Source of the DNA: Flavobacteriales bacterium
GTDB taxonomy: Bacteria; Bacteroidota; Bacteroidia; Flavobacteriales_F; PHOS-HE28
NCBI GenBank assembly: GCA_016715995.1
Contig: JADJXF010000024.1
Location: 5,290 to 69,289, forward strand
Reading direction: 5' to 3'
DNA length: 64,000 bases
The position numbers and the translations under genes are program-made. Under the pieces are notes generated by a model that worked only from the letters and a program-made list of their open reading frames with translations, had not been told where the DNA came from and made no database searches. The first letter of the stretch is position 1; the number at the start of each line of letters is the position of its first letter. Shown here in pieces: positions 46,407 to 55,084 of the stretch.

Positions 46407-47819
46407 TCAAAGCAAAGTCGTTGGGCACACGTACGCGGTGCGCTTCACATCGGTCTCCCTGATCGCGCTGAAGCCGCCTACCACATCCACGAAGTCGTCC
46501 CAGCCGCGCTGCTTCAGGATGGAGGCAGCGATCATGCTGCGGTAGCCACCCGCACAGTGCAGGATGAAGGGCTTGTCCTTCGGGAACTCGGCGAGGTGCT
46601 CACTGATCCGGTTCAAGGGCACGTTGACCGCCCCTTCCACATGCTCACTGTCGAACTCACTCTTCCTCCGCACGTCGAACACCAGCGGCTTCGCCGGGTA
46701 GCGCTTCGCGAACTCATCGGCGTTGATCCGCACAACCGTGTCCACTTCCTTCCCGGCGGCCTTCCAAGCATCGAAGCCACCATCGAGGTAACCGATGGTG
46801 TTGTCGTATCCCACACGGCTCAAGCGGATGATGCTCTCCTCCTCCTTACCCGGCTCGGTCACTAAGAGGATGGCCTGCTTGATGTCCGTGATCATCTCAC
46901 CCACCCACATGGCGAAATTGCTGTCCAAGCCGATGTTGACGCTGTTGGGGATGAATCCTTTGGAGAAGACCGCCGCCGGGCGCGTATCGAGCACCAACGG
47001 GCGCTCCTCATTGGCCACCACTTCGAAGTCACTCGGAGTCAACCCGCGTTTGCCACGCGCCATCACGTCATCGAGGGGCTCGTAGCCCTGTATGTTCATG
47101 AGCACGTTCTTCGGGAAGTAGCCCGGAGGCGCGGTGAGCCCGGTGAGCAGCGCCTTCTTGAACTCTTCCTTCGTGAGCGTCGGATCAAGCGCGTAGTTGG
47201 TGCGCTTCTGGTTGCCGAGCGTGTCGGTGGTCTCCTTGCTCATCATCTTCCCGCAGGCGCTGCCGGCGCCGTGGTTCGGATACACGATCAGCTCGTCGCT
47301 CAGTGGCATGATCTTGTTCCGGAGTGAATCGAAGAGGTATCCCGCGAGCTTGTCCTCGGTGAGGTCGGCGATCACGTGCTGCGCCAGGTCAGGGCGGCCC
47401 ACGTCGCCGATGAAGAGCGTGTCGCCGGTGATGATGCCGTGCTCCTTGCCGTCCTCATCAATCACCAAGTAGGTGGTGCTCTCCATCGTATGTCCCGGCG
47501 TGTGGATGGCCTTCACGCGCACCTTGCCGATGGTGAATACCTCGCCATCGGTGGCCACATGCGCCGCGAAGCCCGGTTTGGCGGTGGGGCCATAGACGAT
47601 GGTAGCGCCGGTCTTCTTCGCCAGGTCCAAGTGTCCGCTCACGAAGTCGGCGTGGAAGTGCGTCTCGAAGACGTACTTGATGTTCGCCTTGTCGGCGGTG
47701 GCGCGATCGATGTAGGGCTGCACCTCGCGCAAGGGGTCGAAGATGGCCGCCTCGCCGTTGCTCTCGAGGTAGTATGCCGCATGCGCGATGCAGCCGGTGT
47801 AGATCTGTTGGAGTTTCAT
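46407..47819 (-). CDS. MBL-fold hydrolase with two rhodanese domains (persulfide dioxygenase-like)
   Basis: 470 residues from ATG 47819. The metallo-beta-lactamase part (1-~215) has THFHADFVSGHLDLAKKTGA (HxHxD-type), HTPGHTMEST and GDTLFIGDVGRPDL, like ETHE1-type persulfide dioxygenases. Two rhodanese domains follow: the first (~265-350) lacks the active Cys (ILLVTEPGKEEES), while the second (~370-465) has HCAGGYRS with Cys. The layout fits oxidation of glutathione persulfide with sulfur transfer in sulfide detoxification. Ends 207 bp from the end of the SulP gene. Confidence 0.9.
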   Translation of the reverse strand: MKLQQIYTGCIAHAAYYLESNGEAAIFDPLREVQPYIDRATADKANIKYVFETHFHADFVSGHLDLAKKTGATIVYGPTAKPGFAAHVATDGEVFTIGKVRVKAIHTPGHTMESTTYLVIDEDGKEHGIITGDTLFIGDVGRPDLAQHVIADLTEDKLAGYLFDSLRNKIMPLSDELIVYPNHGAGSACGKMMSKETTDTLGNQKRTNYALDPTLTKEEFKKALLTGLTAPPGYFPKNVLMNIQGYEPLDDVMARGKRGLTPSDFEVVANEERPLVLDTRPAAVFSKGFIPNSVNIGLDSNFAMWVGEMITDIKQAILLVTEPGKEEESIIRLSRVGYDNTIGYLDGGFDAWKAAGKEVDTVVRINADEFAKRYPAKPLVFDVRRKSEFDSEHVEGAVNVPLNRISEHLAEFPKDKPFILHCAGGYRSMIAASILKQRGWDDFVDVVGGFSAIRETDVKRTAYVCPTTLL

Positions 47820-47969
47820 GCCCGTTCTCGGTTGAGGGTTGAAGGTTGATGCGGGTTGTGGGTTGCAACCTGACGTTCGCTCCGCAAAGGTCCCGTCTAT
47901 GCGAAACGGGGTTGGTGACATTCATCATCCGGCCCGGCCTTGCGTGACTTACGTCACCAACCAGAAAAG

Positions 47970-48008
47970 CGAAGGCCCAGCTCCGGGGTGAACCGGGCCG
48001 GGCCTTCG
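47970..48008 (-). terminator. Hairpin downstream of Cys-rich protein gene
   Basis: cgaaggccc and gggccttcg pair perfectly over 9 bp, with more partial pairing inside. It lies 13 bp past the stop of the minus-strand gene at 48022. Confidence 0.6.
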
Positions 48009-48021
48009 AGCGGATTCGATA

Positions 48022-48462
48022 CTACTGGTTGGGGGTGGCGGCGGGCGCCTCCTCGGTCTTCGTGTCCTCGTGCGAATGGGCTTCGGCCTTGCCGTGGCAA
48101 TTGCCCTTGTCGGCCTTGGCCTTACCGGCGCAGCAGCTCTTGTCGGCTGTGGCATTGGCGCAGCAGGCGGCCTTGGGCGCGCCTTCCGCCGCTCCATCGA
48201 TGACGGTGGCGGCAGCGTCCACAGGAACCGTCTCGTTCATGGCATCGGCTTTCACATCGCCCTTGCCGGCGCAGCCTGCCTTACTGGCGCTGGCCTTGCC
48301 CGCGCAGCAGGCAGCCTTCGGGGTGACTGCTTCGGGCGCAACGCTGACGGCCTCGATCTTGTCGACCTTGCGGTTCTTCTTCTTCTTCTCGGTGGTGGCG
48401 GTTTGCGCCGACGCGGTGGCGACGACGAAGGCCAAGGCCAGGATGCTCAGGATGATGCGCAT
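48022..48462 (-). CDS. Exported Cys-rich protein with CCAGKA repeats
   Basis: 146 residues from ATG 48462 (signal MRIILSILALAFVVATASAQ). Low-complexity Ala/Lys-rich chain with repeated Cys elements: AACCAGKA, AGCAGKG, AACCANA, SCCAGKA, NCHGKAEAHSHED. The paired Cys and the His end suggest metal binding, but the sequence is too simple to assign a family. Bases are strongly biased to GCC/AAG codons. Confidence 0.65.
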   Translation of the reverse strand: MRIILSILALAFVVATASAQTATTEKKKKNRKVDKIEAVSVAPEAVTPKAACCAGKASASKAGCAGKGDVKADAMNETVPVDAAATVIDGAAEGAPKAACCANATADKSCCAGKAKADKGNCHGKAEAHSHEDTKTEEAPAATPNQ

Positions 48463-48558
48463 GGGTTCAGTGTTGTTGGTGCGCAAAAGTAGGCTAAGAC
48501 CATGCCGCGACCGAATGAGTTTGCTCAGCAACGCGCTTCAGCCTTGGAATCGCGGCGG

Positions 48559-49155
48559 TTACTCCTTCACGAAACGTCCCGCGAATCGCCGCCCATCGGC
48601 CTCGGCCACGTAAGTGTACGCGCCTGCGGGCAGGTGGCGCAGGTCGAGCGCATGGCTGCGGCCGACAAGCCCCGCGCGTTGCAGGACAACCCGACCCGCT
48701 GCGTCAGCAATCACGAGTTCCACCTGCGCGCTCGCGGGGATGTTCAGGAGCAAGCTGGTCTCGCCGCTCGTGGGCGAGGGATAGAAGCGCTGGGCGCTGC
48801 TTGTGAGCTGATCGAAGCGCACCTGCTTCACGGAGCTGCGCCCCTCGGTGCCGAGTTGGATGCGGTAGAACAAGGTGCTCAGCTCCGGCGGTGCGGCATC
48901 GGCCCAACTGAAGGATACGGGCACCTCGGGATCACCGCAGAGCCCCTCGATGCGATGCACCACGCTGAAGGTCTCGCCATCGGTGCTGCGCTCCACCTCA
49001 GAGCCGTCGCAGGTGCTGCCGCCTTTCATCACCCATTGCACCAGCACACGGCCCTCCTGCACCGTGAGCGTGAACGATTCGATGAAGGGGTGCTCGTCCT
49101 GCGCCCATGTGGGCATGGTGCTCATCGCGAACAACAGCGCGGCATAGCGGTACAT
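48559..49155 (-). CDS. Small secreted protein with T9SS sorting domain
   Basis: 198 residues from ATG 49155 (signal MYRYAALLFAMSTMPTWAQ). One beta-sandwich-like domain (ESFTLTVQEGRVLVQWVMKGG..CDGSEVERSTDGETF) then YPSPTSGETSLLLN...GRSHALDLRHLPAGAYTYVAEADGRRFAGRFVKE, a type A T9SS sorting domain. Function unknown, surface location expected. Divergent from the UDG-like gene with 53 bp between starts. Confidence 0.8.
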   Translation of the reverse strand: MYRYAALLFAMSTMPTWAQDEHPFIESFTLTVQEGRVLVQWVMKGGSTCDGSEVERSTDGETFSVVHRIEGLCGDPEVPVSFSWADAAPPELSTLFYRIQLGTEGRSSVKQVRFDQLTSSAQRFYPSPTSGETSLLLNIPASAQVELVIADAAGRVVLQRAGLVGRSHALDLRHLPAGAYTYVAEADGRRFAGRFVKE

Positions 49156-49208
49156 GCACCGAAGGTACCATGGCCGCGTGCCGTCTGCGTTCCTTTGGCC
49201 GCCACGCA

Positions 49209-49889
49209 ATGCTCGCCGACCGCCTGCTCCAGCACGTCCTCTCCTTCTCGCTTGATGCGGTGAAGCTCCCCAGAGGCGTGGGCGTGCTCGATCCCTTCAA
49301 TGGCCCGCACGCCGAGGAGGTGCGCCGCATCGTCACCGCCTTCCACCGCAAGTATTACAGTGATGAGCAGCCGCGCGTGCTCATGCTCGGCATCAATCCC
49401 GGCCGCTTGGGCGCAGGCAGTACCGGCCTCTCCTTCACCGACACCAAGCGTTGCGAGAGCGACCTCGGCATCGCGGTGAAGGGCATCAGCACCCACGAGC
49501 CCAGCAGCGATTTCTTCTACCGCATGGTGCGCGCTGCGGGCGGTGCTGATGCCTTCTACCGAAAGGTGTATGTGCATGCCATCTGCCCGCTGGGCTTCGT
49601 GAAGGACGGCGTGAACCTGAACTACTACGACGACAAGGTGCTGGAGCAAGCCGTCACCCCCTTCGTGGAGGACTGGCTGCGGACGCTCGTGAAATGCGGC
49701 ATGCGCACCGACCGGGTGTACTGCATCGGCACGGGCAAGAACGCGGCCTACTTCACCAAGCTGAATGAACGGCTAGGGCTCTTCGATCGCATCACCGCGC
49801 TGGAGCACCCGCGGTTCATCATGCAATACAAAGCGAAACAGGTGGATGCCTACACGGCTAGGTATACCGAAGCTTTGAAAGGTATCTGA
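49209..49889 (+). CDS. DUF4918 / uracil-DNA-glycosylase-like protein
   Basis: 226 residues from ATG 49209 (MLADRLLQHVLSF). UDG-superfamily motif A looks like LMLGINPGRLGAGSTGLSFTD and the late motif like LEHPRFIMQY. FHRKYYSDEQPRVLMLG and HAICPLGFVKDGVNLNYYDDK fit the DUF4918 (SMUG2-like) family. Probably removes a damaged or deaminated base from DNA, but activity is unproven for most members. Confidence 0.8.
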   Translation: MLADRLLQHVLSFSLDAVKLPRGVGVLDPFNGPHAEEVRRIVTAFHRKYYSDEQPRVLMLGINPGRLGAGSTGLSFTDTKRCESDLGIAVKGISTHEPSSDFFYRMVRAAGGADAFYRKVYVHAICPLGFVKDGVNLNYYDDKVLEQAVTPFVEDWLRTLVKCGMRTDRVYCIGTGKNAAYFTKLNERLGLFDRITALEHPRFIMQYKAKQVDAYTARYTEALKGI

Positions 49890-49922
49890 GCGTTCCAGCA
49901 ATCGAGGCAGATACGCTTATCG

Positions 49923-50009
49923 GATATGGGCGAAGTCGCATCGGGCTCCTACATGCTCGTCCTGCGCACCGATAACGGCCACCAGGCATTGCATGTGGTC
50001 GTGAACTGA
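49923..50009 (+). pseudogene. Remnant of a T9SS sorting domain
   Basis: In one frame DMGEVASGSYMLVLRTDNGH followed by QALHVVVN and TGA 50007. This is the typical last ~28 residues of a type A sorting domain (L..G.Y.L.......... V.V). No upstream coding part in frame was found. It looks like the tail of a deleted secreted-protein gene. Confidence 0.55.
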
Positions 50010-50121
50010 GGACGTGGCACCGAGCGAGAGGGACAGCCCATGACCGTGAGCGCCCTATCCGGAATCGGACAGGGCGCGCAATGAGCACCGTGCCATCACG
50101 ATCGCCGCCAGCGGCATCGGC

Positions 50122-51177
50122 TCACAGGATCGACACCGTGCGCATGATGGACGTGATGGCACCGGTGGGATCATAGGACTCGGTGATCACCGCACCGCCG
50201 AGCTGGGGCACGAACCAGGTCTTGCTGTACATGACCATGTAGCCCAGCTTGTTGGTAAAGCCCTTGCGCACCATCAAGCGCTCCTGCTTCCCCTGCAACC
50301 TTGCCATATTGGCCTCCTGCTCCCGGTTCACCTCCTCATCGGCCGATTCGTAGGTGATGTTCATCTGGCCCTTGGTCCACGATTCCGATTCGATGATGAA
50401 GGCCCTGTACTTCACACCGCCCACGGTCACCTCTTCCTCGCCGGTCACCTGGGCGTTCATTCCCTGCAAGCTGTGTGCGGAGAAGCCCAGGCTCTGGCGC
50501 ACGGCCACATCGATGCTCTTGTACACCGCCTTGGTGGTGGTGGTCGTGTACTTGCCGAAGCCCTGCTCGCCGGTGCGCGAATCCGTGGCAAAGCCGAAGC
50601 CATCCTTGCTGCTGGTGCCCATGTGCGAGAACACCCGCTTCTTCACGGTCATGTCCGTGGTGGTGGGGAAGATGAAGGAGGCATCCTCGAAGGGTTGGAG
50701 GATGTCGCCCACCTTCAAGTGCACCGGTACCTTCTGCACGCCTTGCAGGCTGAAGCCGATCGGGTCTTCCGGCGGGCCGGCGAAAACGGGCCCTCGATTG
50801 CGGCAGATGTAGAGCGTATCATCCTTGCACACCACGTAGCTGAAGTAGTCGGTGCCGCCCACGTTGTAGCCGATGGTGTATTCATCGCCGGCCTCCACCA
50901 CCGCTTTGGTGATGGTGAAGACCATCTCGGCATTGCTGGCCGCAGGGACCGTACCGGCGCGGACACCGGCGTTGAAAGCCGCGACAACCTCATCCTTCTT
51001 CTCCTCCTTGCCCTTCATGAACTTGGGGTCGGTGAACATGGGGCCGGAGAAGGTCTGAATGGCCAAGGTGCTCTTCCCGTTCTCGGGAATGGCCAGCACG
51101 CAGGTCTGCGCAGGAAGCGGGAGGCCCAGCAAACAGGCGGCGGTGCCGGAAAGAAGAAGGGGGATCGTGGTTCTCAT
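50122..51177 (-). CDS. Exported protein of unknown function
   Basis: 351 residues from ATG 51177 (signal MRTTIPLLLSGTAACLLGLPLPAQ). A globular beta-rich body (VFTITKAVVEAGDEYTIGYNVGGTDYFSYVVCKDDTLYIC ... YRAFIIESESWTKGQMNITYES ... GYMVMYSKTWFVPQLGGAVITESYD). The KVGDILQPFEDASFIF region and the ending resemble exported proteins of unknown role seen in Bacteroidota, similar in outline to DUF3108/TapB-like proteins. This likeness is weak. Confidence 0.65.
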   Translation of the reverse strand: MRTTIPLLLSGTAACLLGLPLPAQTCVLAIPENGKSTLAIQTFSGPMFTDPKFMKGKEEKKDEVVAAFNAGVRAGTVPAASNAEMVFTITKAVVEAGDEYTIGYNVGGTDYFSYVVCKDDTLYICRNRGPVFAGPPEDPIGFSLQGVQKVPVHLKVGDILQPFEDASFIFPTTTDMTVKKRVFSHMGTSSKDGFGFATDSRTGEQGFGKYTTTTTKAVYKSIDVAVRQSLGFSAHSLQGMNAQVTGEEEVTVGGVKYRAFIIESESWTKGQMNITYESADEEVNREQEANMARLQGKQERLMVRKGFTNKLGYMVMYSKTWFVPQLGGAVITESYDPTGAITSIMRTVSIL

Positions 51178-51448
51178 TCGTGTGTTGGTTGTGTGGTTGG
51201 CGTTGCGGTGCGTGTTGCCGCAGCACGCAAGGGCCATCGAATGTAGGCGGTTGGTCGTGGGCCGTCCATAGCCCGGGGAGCAATGCGAGGAAAAGAGCAA
51301 CGGACGGTGCGGTTCCGCATGAGGCGAGCAGCGGGTGGCACGGACGCATTCTACCACAAGGCGAATGTCACCCCGTGCCGATGCACCCCTTTTACCGTGG
51401 AGTCGCATCAGTGGTCCGTTTCACCACATCCGGATAGCTTAGTGCCGC

Positions 51449-52129
51449 ATGCCCATCACTTCGCACCTCCTTTTCCTCGCGGCCGTGCTCTGGTGCCTGC
51501 TCTGGCTCCTCGCCGCCACGCGCAACCGGTGGTTCGTGCTTGGCGCGGTTGCTCTGGGTCTCGTGCATTGGATGCTTGCGGAACGCGGCATCTACGACAA
51601 CACTACCGCCTTCCCGCCGCCGCAGGCCGCGCTGCTCGTGCCGCCGGCGATCGCCTTGCTCATTGCATTGGCACTGCCAAGGGGCAGGGCTTGGCTGCGC
51701 GGGTTACCGCTGTTCGCGCTCACCGCCATCCACGCCCTGCGGCTGCCTGTAGAGCTGGTGCTGCACGATGGCTTCGAGGCCGGGCTTGTGCCGCAGGACA
51801 TGACCTACAGCGGCTTCAACTTCGACATCGTGAGCGGCCTCACCGCGCTGGCGATGATGGCCTGGCTGCGCAGCAGGCGGCCACCGGGCCGGTCCGTGCT
51901 CATCGTTTGGAACTGCTGCTGCCTCGTCCTGCTCGTGATCGTGGTGACCACGGCGGTGCTCAGCATCCCCAGCGCCGTGCAGCGCATCAACTTCGATCAG
52001 CCCAACGTGCTGGTGACGGCGACGCCGTGGGTGCTGCTGCCCGCTGTGCTCGTGCCTGCGGTGCTCTTCGCGCATATTGCAGCGCTGGCGCAATTGCTGA
52101 ACAGGCGCTACGCCCCCGCGAGAACCTGA
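51449..52129 (+). CDS. Integral membrane protein of unknown function
   Basis: 226 residues, about seven membrane helices (LLFLAAVLWCLLWLLAATRN; AALLVPPAIALLIALALP; FDIVSGLTALAMMAWL; LIVWNCCCLVLLVIVVTTAVLS; VLLPAVLVPAVLFAHIAAL). The PQDMTYSGFNFDIVSG loop is a conserved-looking feature. No known function. Converges with the SnoaL-like gene across a perfect hairpin. Confidence 0.7.
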   Translation: MPITSHLLFLAAVLWCLLWLLAATRNRWFVLGAVALGLVHWMLAERGIYDNTTAFPPPQAALLVPPAIALLIALALPRGRAWLRGLPLFALTAIHALRLPVELVLHDGFEAGLVPQDMTYSGFNFDIVSGLTALAMMAWLRSRRPPGRSVLIVWNCCCLVLLVIVVTTAVLSIPSAVQRINFDQPNVLVTATPWVLLPAVLVPAVLFAHIAALAQLLNRRYAPART

Positions 52130-52150
52130 GGGGCGACCCTCCATGAACGC

Positions 52151-52176
52151 GAAATGCGCCCACCGGGGCGCATTTC
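52151..52176. terminator. Bidirectional terminator hairpin
   Basis: gaaatgcgccc and gggcgcatttc are a perfect 11-bp inverted repeat with a 4-nt loop (52162-52165), set between two convergent genes, 22 bp after one stop and 19 bp before the other. Confidence 0.8.
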
Positions 52177-52194
52177 CCAGTGCGGTGCAGCGGA

Positions 52195-52701
52195 TTATTG
52201 GGCGGGTGCCGCCTTGGGCTTGCCACTCACCGCGATGTCGCGGATGCAGGCCCAACCACTGCCATTCTTCTTGAACACGCTGAAGTAGGTGCCGTAGTCC
52301 ACCACAGCGCCGCTCTGGTCGGTATCGGACCACGAACCGATCTCGGTGATGTGGTCGTTGCCCACGAAGAGCTCAAGCACCTTGAAGGAGGGCGTGCGAC
52401 CGAGGCTGTCCTTGGCCATGCGCTCGGCCAAGCTCGCGCGCAATGCGGCCTTGCCTTGCAGGGGCTCTTTCTCATGCGAGTAGCTCACTACGTCATCAGC
52501 ATAGTAGGCCACCACCGCATCGGCGTCCTTGGCCGCGCTGGCGGCGGCATACGCGTCTTCCATGGCCTGCACCTGGGCGGTGAGGGCGGCCATGTCGACA
52601 GCAGGCGCGGTCTCGGCGGGCGCGGGGGCGTTGTTGCACGCTGCCAGCAGGGTGATTGAAGCGGCGAACAGAAGGGCGGTGGTTTGGAAGGTCCGGGTCA
52701 T
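52195..52701 (-). CDS. SnoaL/NTF2-like lipoprotein
   Basis: 168 residues from ATG 52701. Lipobox TLLAAC-NNAPAP. The NTF2-like cone domain is shown by AMEDAYAAASAAKDADAVVAYYADDVVSYSHEKEPLQGKAAL and later DYGTYFSVFKKNGSGWACIRDIAV, the usual ketosteroid-isomerase-like / DUF4440 pattern. The ligand or reaction is unknown. Confidence 0.8.
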   Translation of the reverse strand: MTRTFQTTALLFAASITLLAACNNAPAPAETAPAVDMAALTAQVQAMEDAYAAASAAKDADAVVAYYADDVVSYSHEKEPLQGKAALRASLAERMAKDSLGRTPSFKVLELFVGNDHITEIGSWSDTDQSGAVVDYGTYFSVFKKNGSGWACIRDIAVSGKPKAAPAQ

Positions 52702-52814
52702 GACAACAAGGGTTTGGTGAATGCAGGCGGAATCCTGCCGACCAAAGGTGATCATTCCCTTTCAGCCGATGGCGCAGTCCCGATTCGTGGCACCCCTTGT
52801 GCCTGAACAGTCTC

Positions 52815-53303
52815 ATGATTCGCGTCTGTTTCGTCCTCGTTCTCTTCATCCTGGGCTCTTTCTCCGGTGCATCGCATGCCTCTGCCCAAGGCGCCACCAC
52901 CGACGCGGGCGAACCCGTCATCTCGCGCATGTGCCTATGGAATGCGGACCAGGGGACGTGGAAGACGCTGAATGTGAAGCGCCGGCAAATCAGACTGTTG
53001 AATGAGCTCAAGCTGAAGTACCCGGCCGTGGTCGGTGGCCAATGGGATGTGGAGAGCGAAGGTGGTGATGCGGTGATGCCTCAGGTGGGAAGCGAGCGCC
53101 ACACGACCGGCGCCCCTACGGACCCCTACCCTGCTCAACCGGCACTTGCCAGCGATCAGAATGCGAATGCCGCGTCCAAGCCCGCGCTATCCCGATTACA
53201 GGCCGACCTGCGCGCCGTGCTCACCACCAAACAGCTGCGGGCGTGGGCTGAACTCTGCGGCGGACGCTACTCCATGCTGCCGGAATTGCGGAAGATGCCC
53301 TGA
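52815..53303 (+). CDS. Small exported protein, paralogue of the gene at 54.0 kb
   Basis: 162 residues from ATG 52815 (signal MIRVCFVLVLFILGSFSGAS). Pattern CLWNADQGTWKTLNVKRRQI ... LRAVLTTKQLRAWAELC recurs in the protein at 54023 (CLLGTGTHTWTTLKLTRDQL ... LKGILTSEQYQGWVAYC). LTxxQ resembles Spy/CpxP-type periplasmic helices. A Pro/Ala-rich insert lies in the middle. Function unknown. Confidence 0.6.
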   Translation: MIRVCFVLVLFILGSFSGASHASAQGATTDAGEPVISRMCLWNADQGTWKTLNVKRRQIRLLNELKLKYPAVVGGQWDVESEGGDAVMPQVGSERHTTGAPTDPYPAQPALASDQNANAASKPALSRLQADLRAVLTTKQLRAWAELCGGRYSMLPELRKMP

Positions 53304-53488
53304 TCGCGGGGGAGCATTTTCCTCCGGGCTGTTCCGTACCTGCATGTCGCGAGTGCCAGATGGGGCGCTTCAACCTCATCCGACGAAGCGCTTTCCCCAT
53401 CGCGCAACAGGCGATGCGCCGATTCGTGCTCGTGCGCGCTTCAATCGTCACCATTCGGTCCGGGCAGCGTTATTGCCGGTGCGGGGCA

Positions 53489-53980
53489 ATGCACAGCGCA
53501 ACCGCACCTTGGATGGCCGAGCACCTGCGCCAGCGGATGGCCATCAACGACCTTCACTTCACCTACCGGCACCTGCGGCGCAGGCTGCCCGTGCTCGCCC
53601 AGCGCTCGCCGGTACCGCTCGGCACCCTGCTGAGCGACCAGCACAAGCACGATAGCGCGATCATGGAGAGCCTGGTGGCCGAGGCCTTGCGCATCGGCCA
53701 GATCCCGGGCCCGCAGTTGTGCGAGGAGGCGCGCATACTCATCGATGACCTGCACCTTGCCGGCATGGGCAGGCCGGAGAGCGCGGCGCGCATGCTGGCC
53801 ATCATCGAGGCGTTGCAGCGCGTGCGGGCGCTCCTCGCGCGGGTCTGGAACCAGTTGCTGTACACACTGCCGGCCGGCGGCATGCCTGAATTCCACGCGG
53901 AGGCCATGAACGCGCAGGAACAAGTGCTTCGGCAATACCACGATCTCGGTGTACTCGCCCAGCGCTTGAGCAACACATGA
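53489..53980 (+). CDS. Hypothetical, all-helical protein
   Basis: 163 residues from ATG 53489; the frame is open further upstream, but the Arg-rich part before the ATG looks non-coding. Predicted helices (YRHLRRRLPVLAQRS, SDQHKHDSAIMESLVAEALR, SAARMLAIIEALQRVRALLARVW, EAMNAQEQVLRQYHDLGVLA). A 291-codon frame on the other strand overlaps it but looks like its shadow. No family recognised. Confidence 0.5.
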   Translation: MHSATAPWMAEHLRQRMAINDLHFTYRHLRRRLPVLAQRSPVPLGTLLSDQHKHDSAIMESLVAEALRIGQIPGPQLCEEARILIDDLHLAGMGRPESAARMLAIIEALQRVRALLARVWNQLLYTLPAGGMPEFHAEAMNAQEQVLRQYHDLGVLAQRLSNT

Positions 53981-54022
53981 CCCTGATTCCGGCGTACCTT
54001 CAACCAACCGAACGCACCCGCC

Positions 54023-54376
54023 ATGAAAACGCCAATGCTGATCATCGCCCTGTTGCTCTCCGTAACGGTATGCGCCCAAGAACCCCGGGCTACGGCTTCC
54101 GACGCGCTGCTTCAAACCTGCCTGCTGGGCACCGGCACGCACACCTGGACCACGTTGAAGCTCACACGCGATCAATTGGTCCGCGTGCAACGGGTGCAGG
54201 AGGCCTGCAAGGAGGAATGCGACGCGGCGGGTGTGCCTGTAGTGGACAATCCGCTGTCGAGCGCGAATGGGAACACGATCATCTCGGAACTCAAAGGCAT
54301 CCTCACCAGCGAGCAATATCAGGGCTGGGTGGCTTATTGCACGAGCAGCGGGAAGAGCATGAAGCCATCGAACTAG
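54023..54376 (+). CDS. Small exported protein, paralogue of the gene at 52.8 kb
   Basis: 117 residues with signal MKTPMLIIALLLSVTVCAQ. Pattern as described for the 52.8-kb gene, plus EACKEECDAAGVPVVDNPL. Four Cys in the mature part could form two disulfides. Possibly a periplasmic Spy-like protein; function unknown. Confidence 0.65.
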   Translation: MKTPMLIIALLLSVTVCAQEPRATASDALLQTCLLGTGTHTWTTLKLTRDQLVRVQRVQEACKEECDAAGVPVVDNPLSSANGNTIISELKGILTSEQYQGWVAYCTSSGKSMKPSN

Positions 54377-54442
54377 CGCACGAGGCGGCAGGGCGGTAAT
54401 CGCCGTGGCTCCTCATACAACACGCAATCCAACCAACGCACC

Positions 54443-54658
54443 ATGCGCAAAGCACTCCCCATCCTCCTGCTCGTCGCAGGGCTCGGCATCGTCGGCTACG
54501 GACTCATGGAGAAGGACGACAAGCAGGCGACGATCGACCTGGGCAGGACCGAGATCCAACTAGGCGAGAAGGACAGCGTGTTCTCCCCCTACTTCATCGT
54601 GGGCGGCATCCTCGCCGCCGTCGGACTCGTGCTGCTGCTGCGCGGCGGGAAGAACTGA
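54443..54658 (+). CDS. Small two-helix membrane protein
   Basis: 71 residues with hydrophobic ends (LPILLLVAGLGIVGYGLM and YFIVGGILAAVGLVLLL) joined by a charged loop (KDDKQATIDLGRTEIQLGEKDS). Similar to small DUF3185-like membrane proteins, not assigned. Separated from the previous gene by 66 bp. Confidence 0.6.
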   Translation: MRKALPILLLVAGLGIVGYGLMEKDDKQATIDLGRTEIQLGEKDSVFSPYFIVGGILAAVGLVLLLRGGKN

Positions 54659-54664
54659 CCGGCC

Positions 54665-55084
54665 TCACGAGGTCCGCATATGCTGCCCGTACACGGGAGG
54701 CTCCCTCAGGCGCTGAATGCCTTTCCACGCGTAGTGGCCATAGCCAGCCGCCAGTGCGGCGCGCATGCCGATGCTCAGCCAGGCGATGGGCCGCAGCAGC
54801 CCGGTGCTCACCCATACGATATCGCACGCCACGGTGAAGAGCAGGTAAAGGAGGGTGCCGGCTAGGATGGCGTTGAGCGCACGTCCGGGGGTGGCGTTCT
54901 GCGCCATCAGGCTCATGCCGCCGAAGGCCGCCACGATGCCGCTGAGGCCCTTCACCAGCAGGTGCATGTGCTCGCCGGGTGTCTCGATCATCAACGCCGT
55001 CGCTTCCTTCGTGAAGACGAAGAAGACGGCGCCGAGCACCACATGGAATGTGCCCGCCAGGCGGAGGAAGAGGGGGCGCGTCAT
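54665..55084 (-). CDS. Four-helix membrane protein of unknown function
   Basis: 139 residues from ATG 55084 (MTRPLFLRLAGTFHVVLGAV); ATG 55096 is an alternative 4 codons upstream. Helices near 6-24, 38-60, 72-92 and 100-118 (FHVVLGAVFFVF, LSGIVAAFGGMSLMAQ, AILAGTLLYLLFTVACDIVW, IAWLSIGMRAALAAGY). Resembles DoxX-like small membrane proteins only in shape. Confidence 0.6.
   Translation of the reverse strand: MTRPLFLRLAGTFHVVLGAVFFVFTKEATALMIETPGEHMHLLVKGLSGIVAAFGGMSLMAQNATPGRALNAILAGTLLYLLFTVACDIVWVSTGLLRPIAWLSIGMRAALAAGYGHYAWKGIQRLREPPVYGQHMRTS

Noticed and set aside
53441..54316. 291-codon minus-strand frame
   Set aside because: Composition typical of a shadow (RRALGEHGQPAPQ); it overlaps two plus-strand frames with clearer protein-like features.
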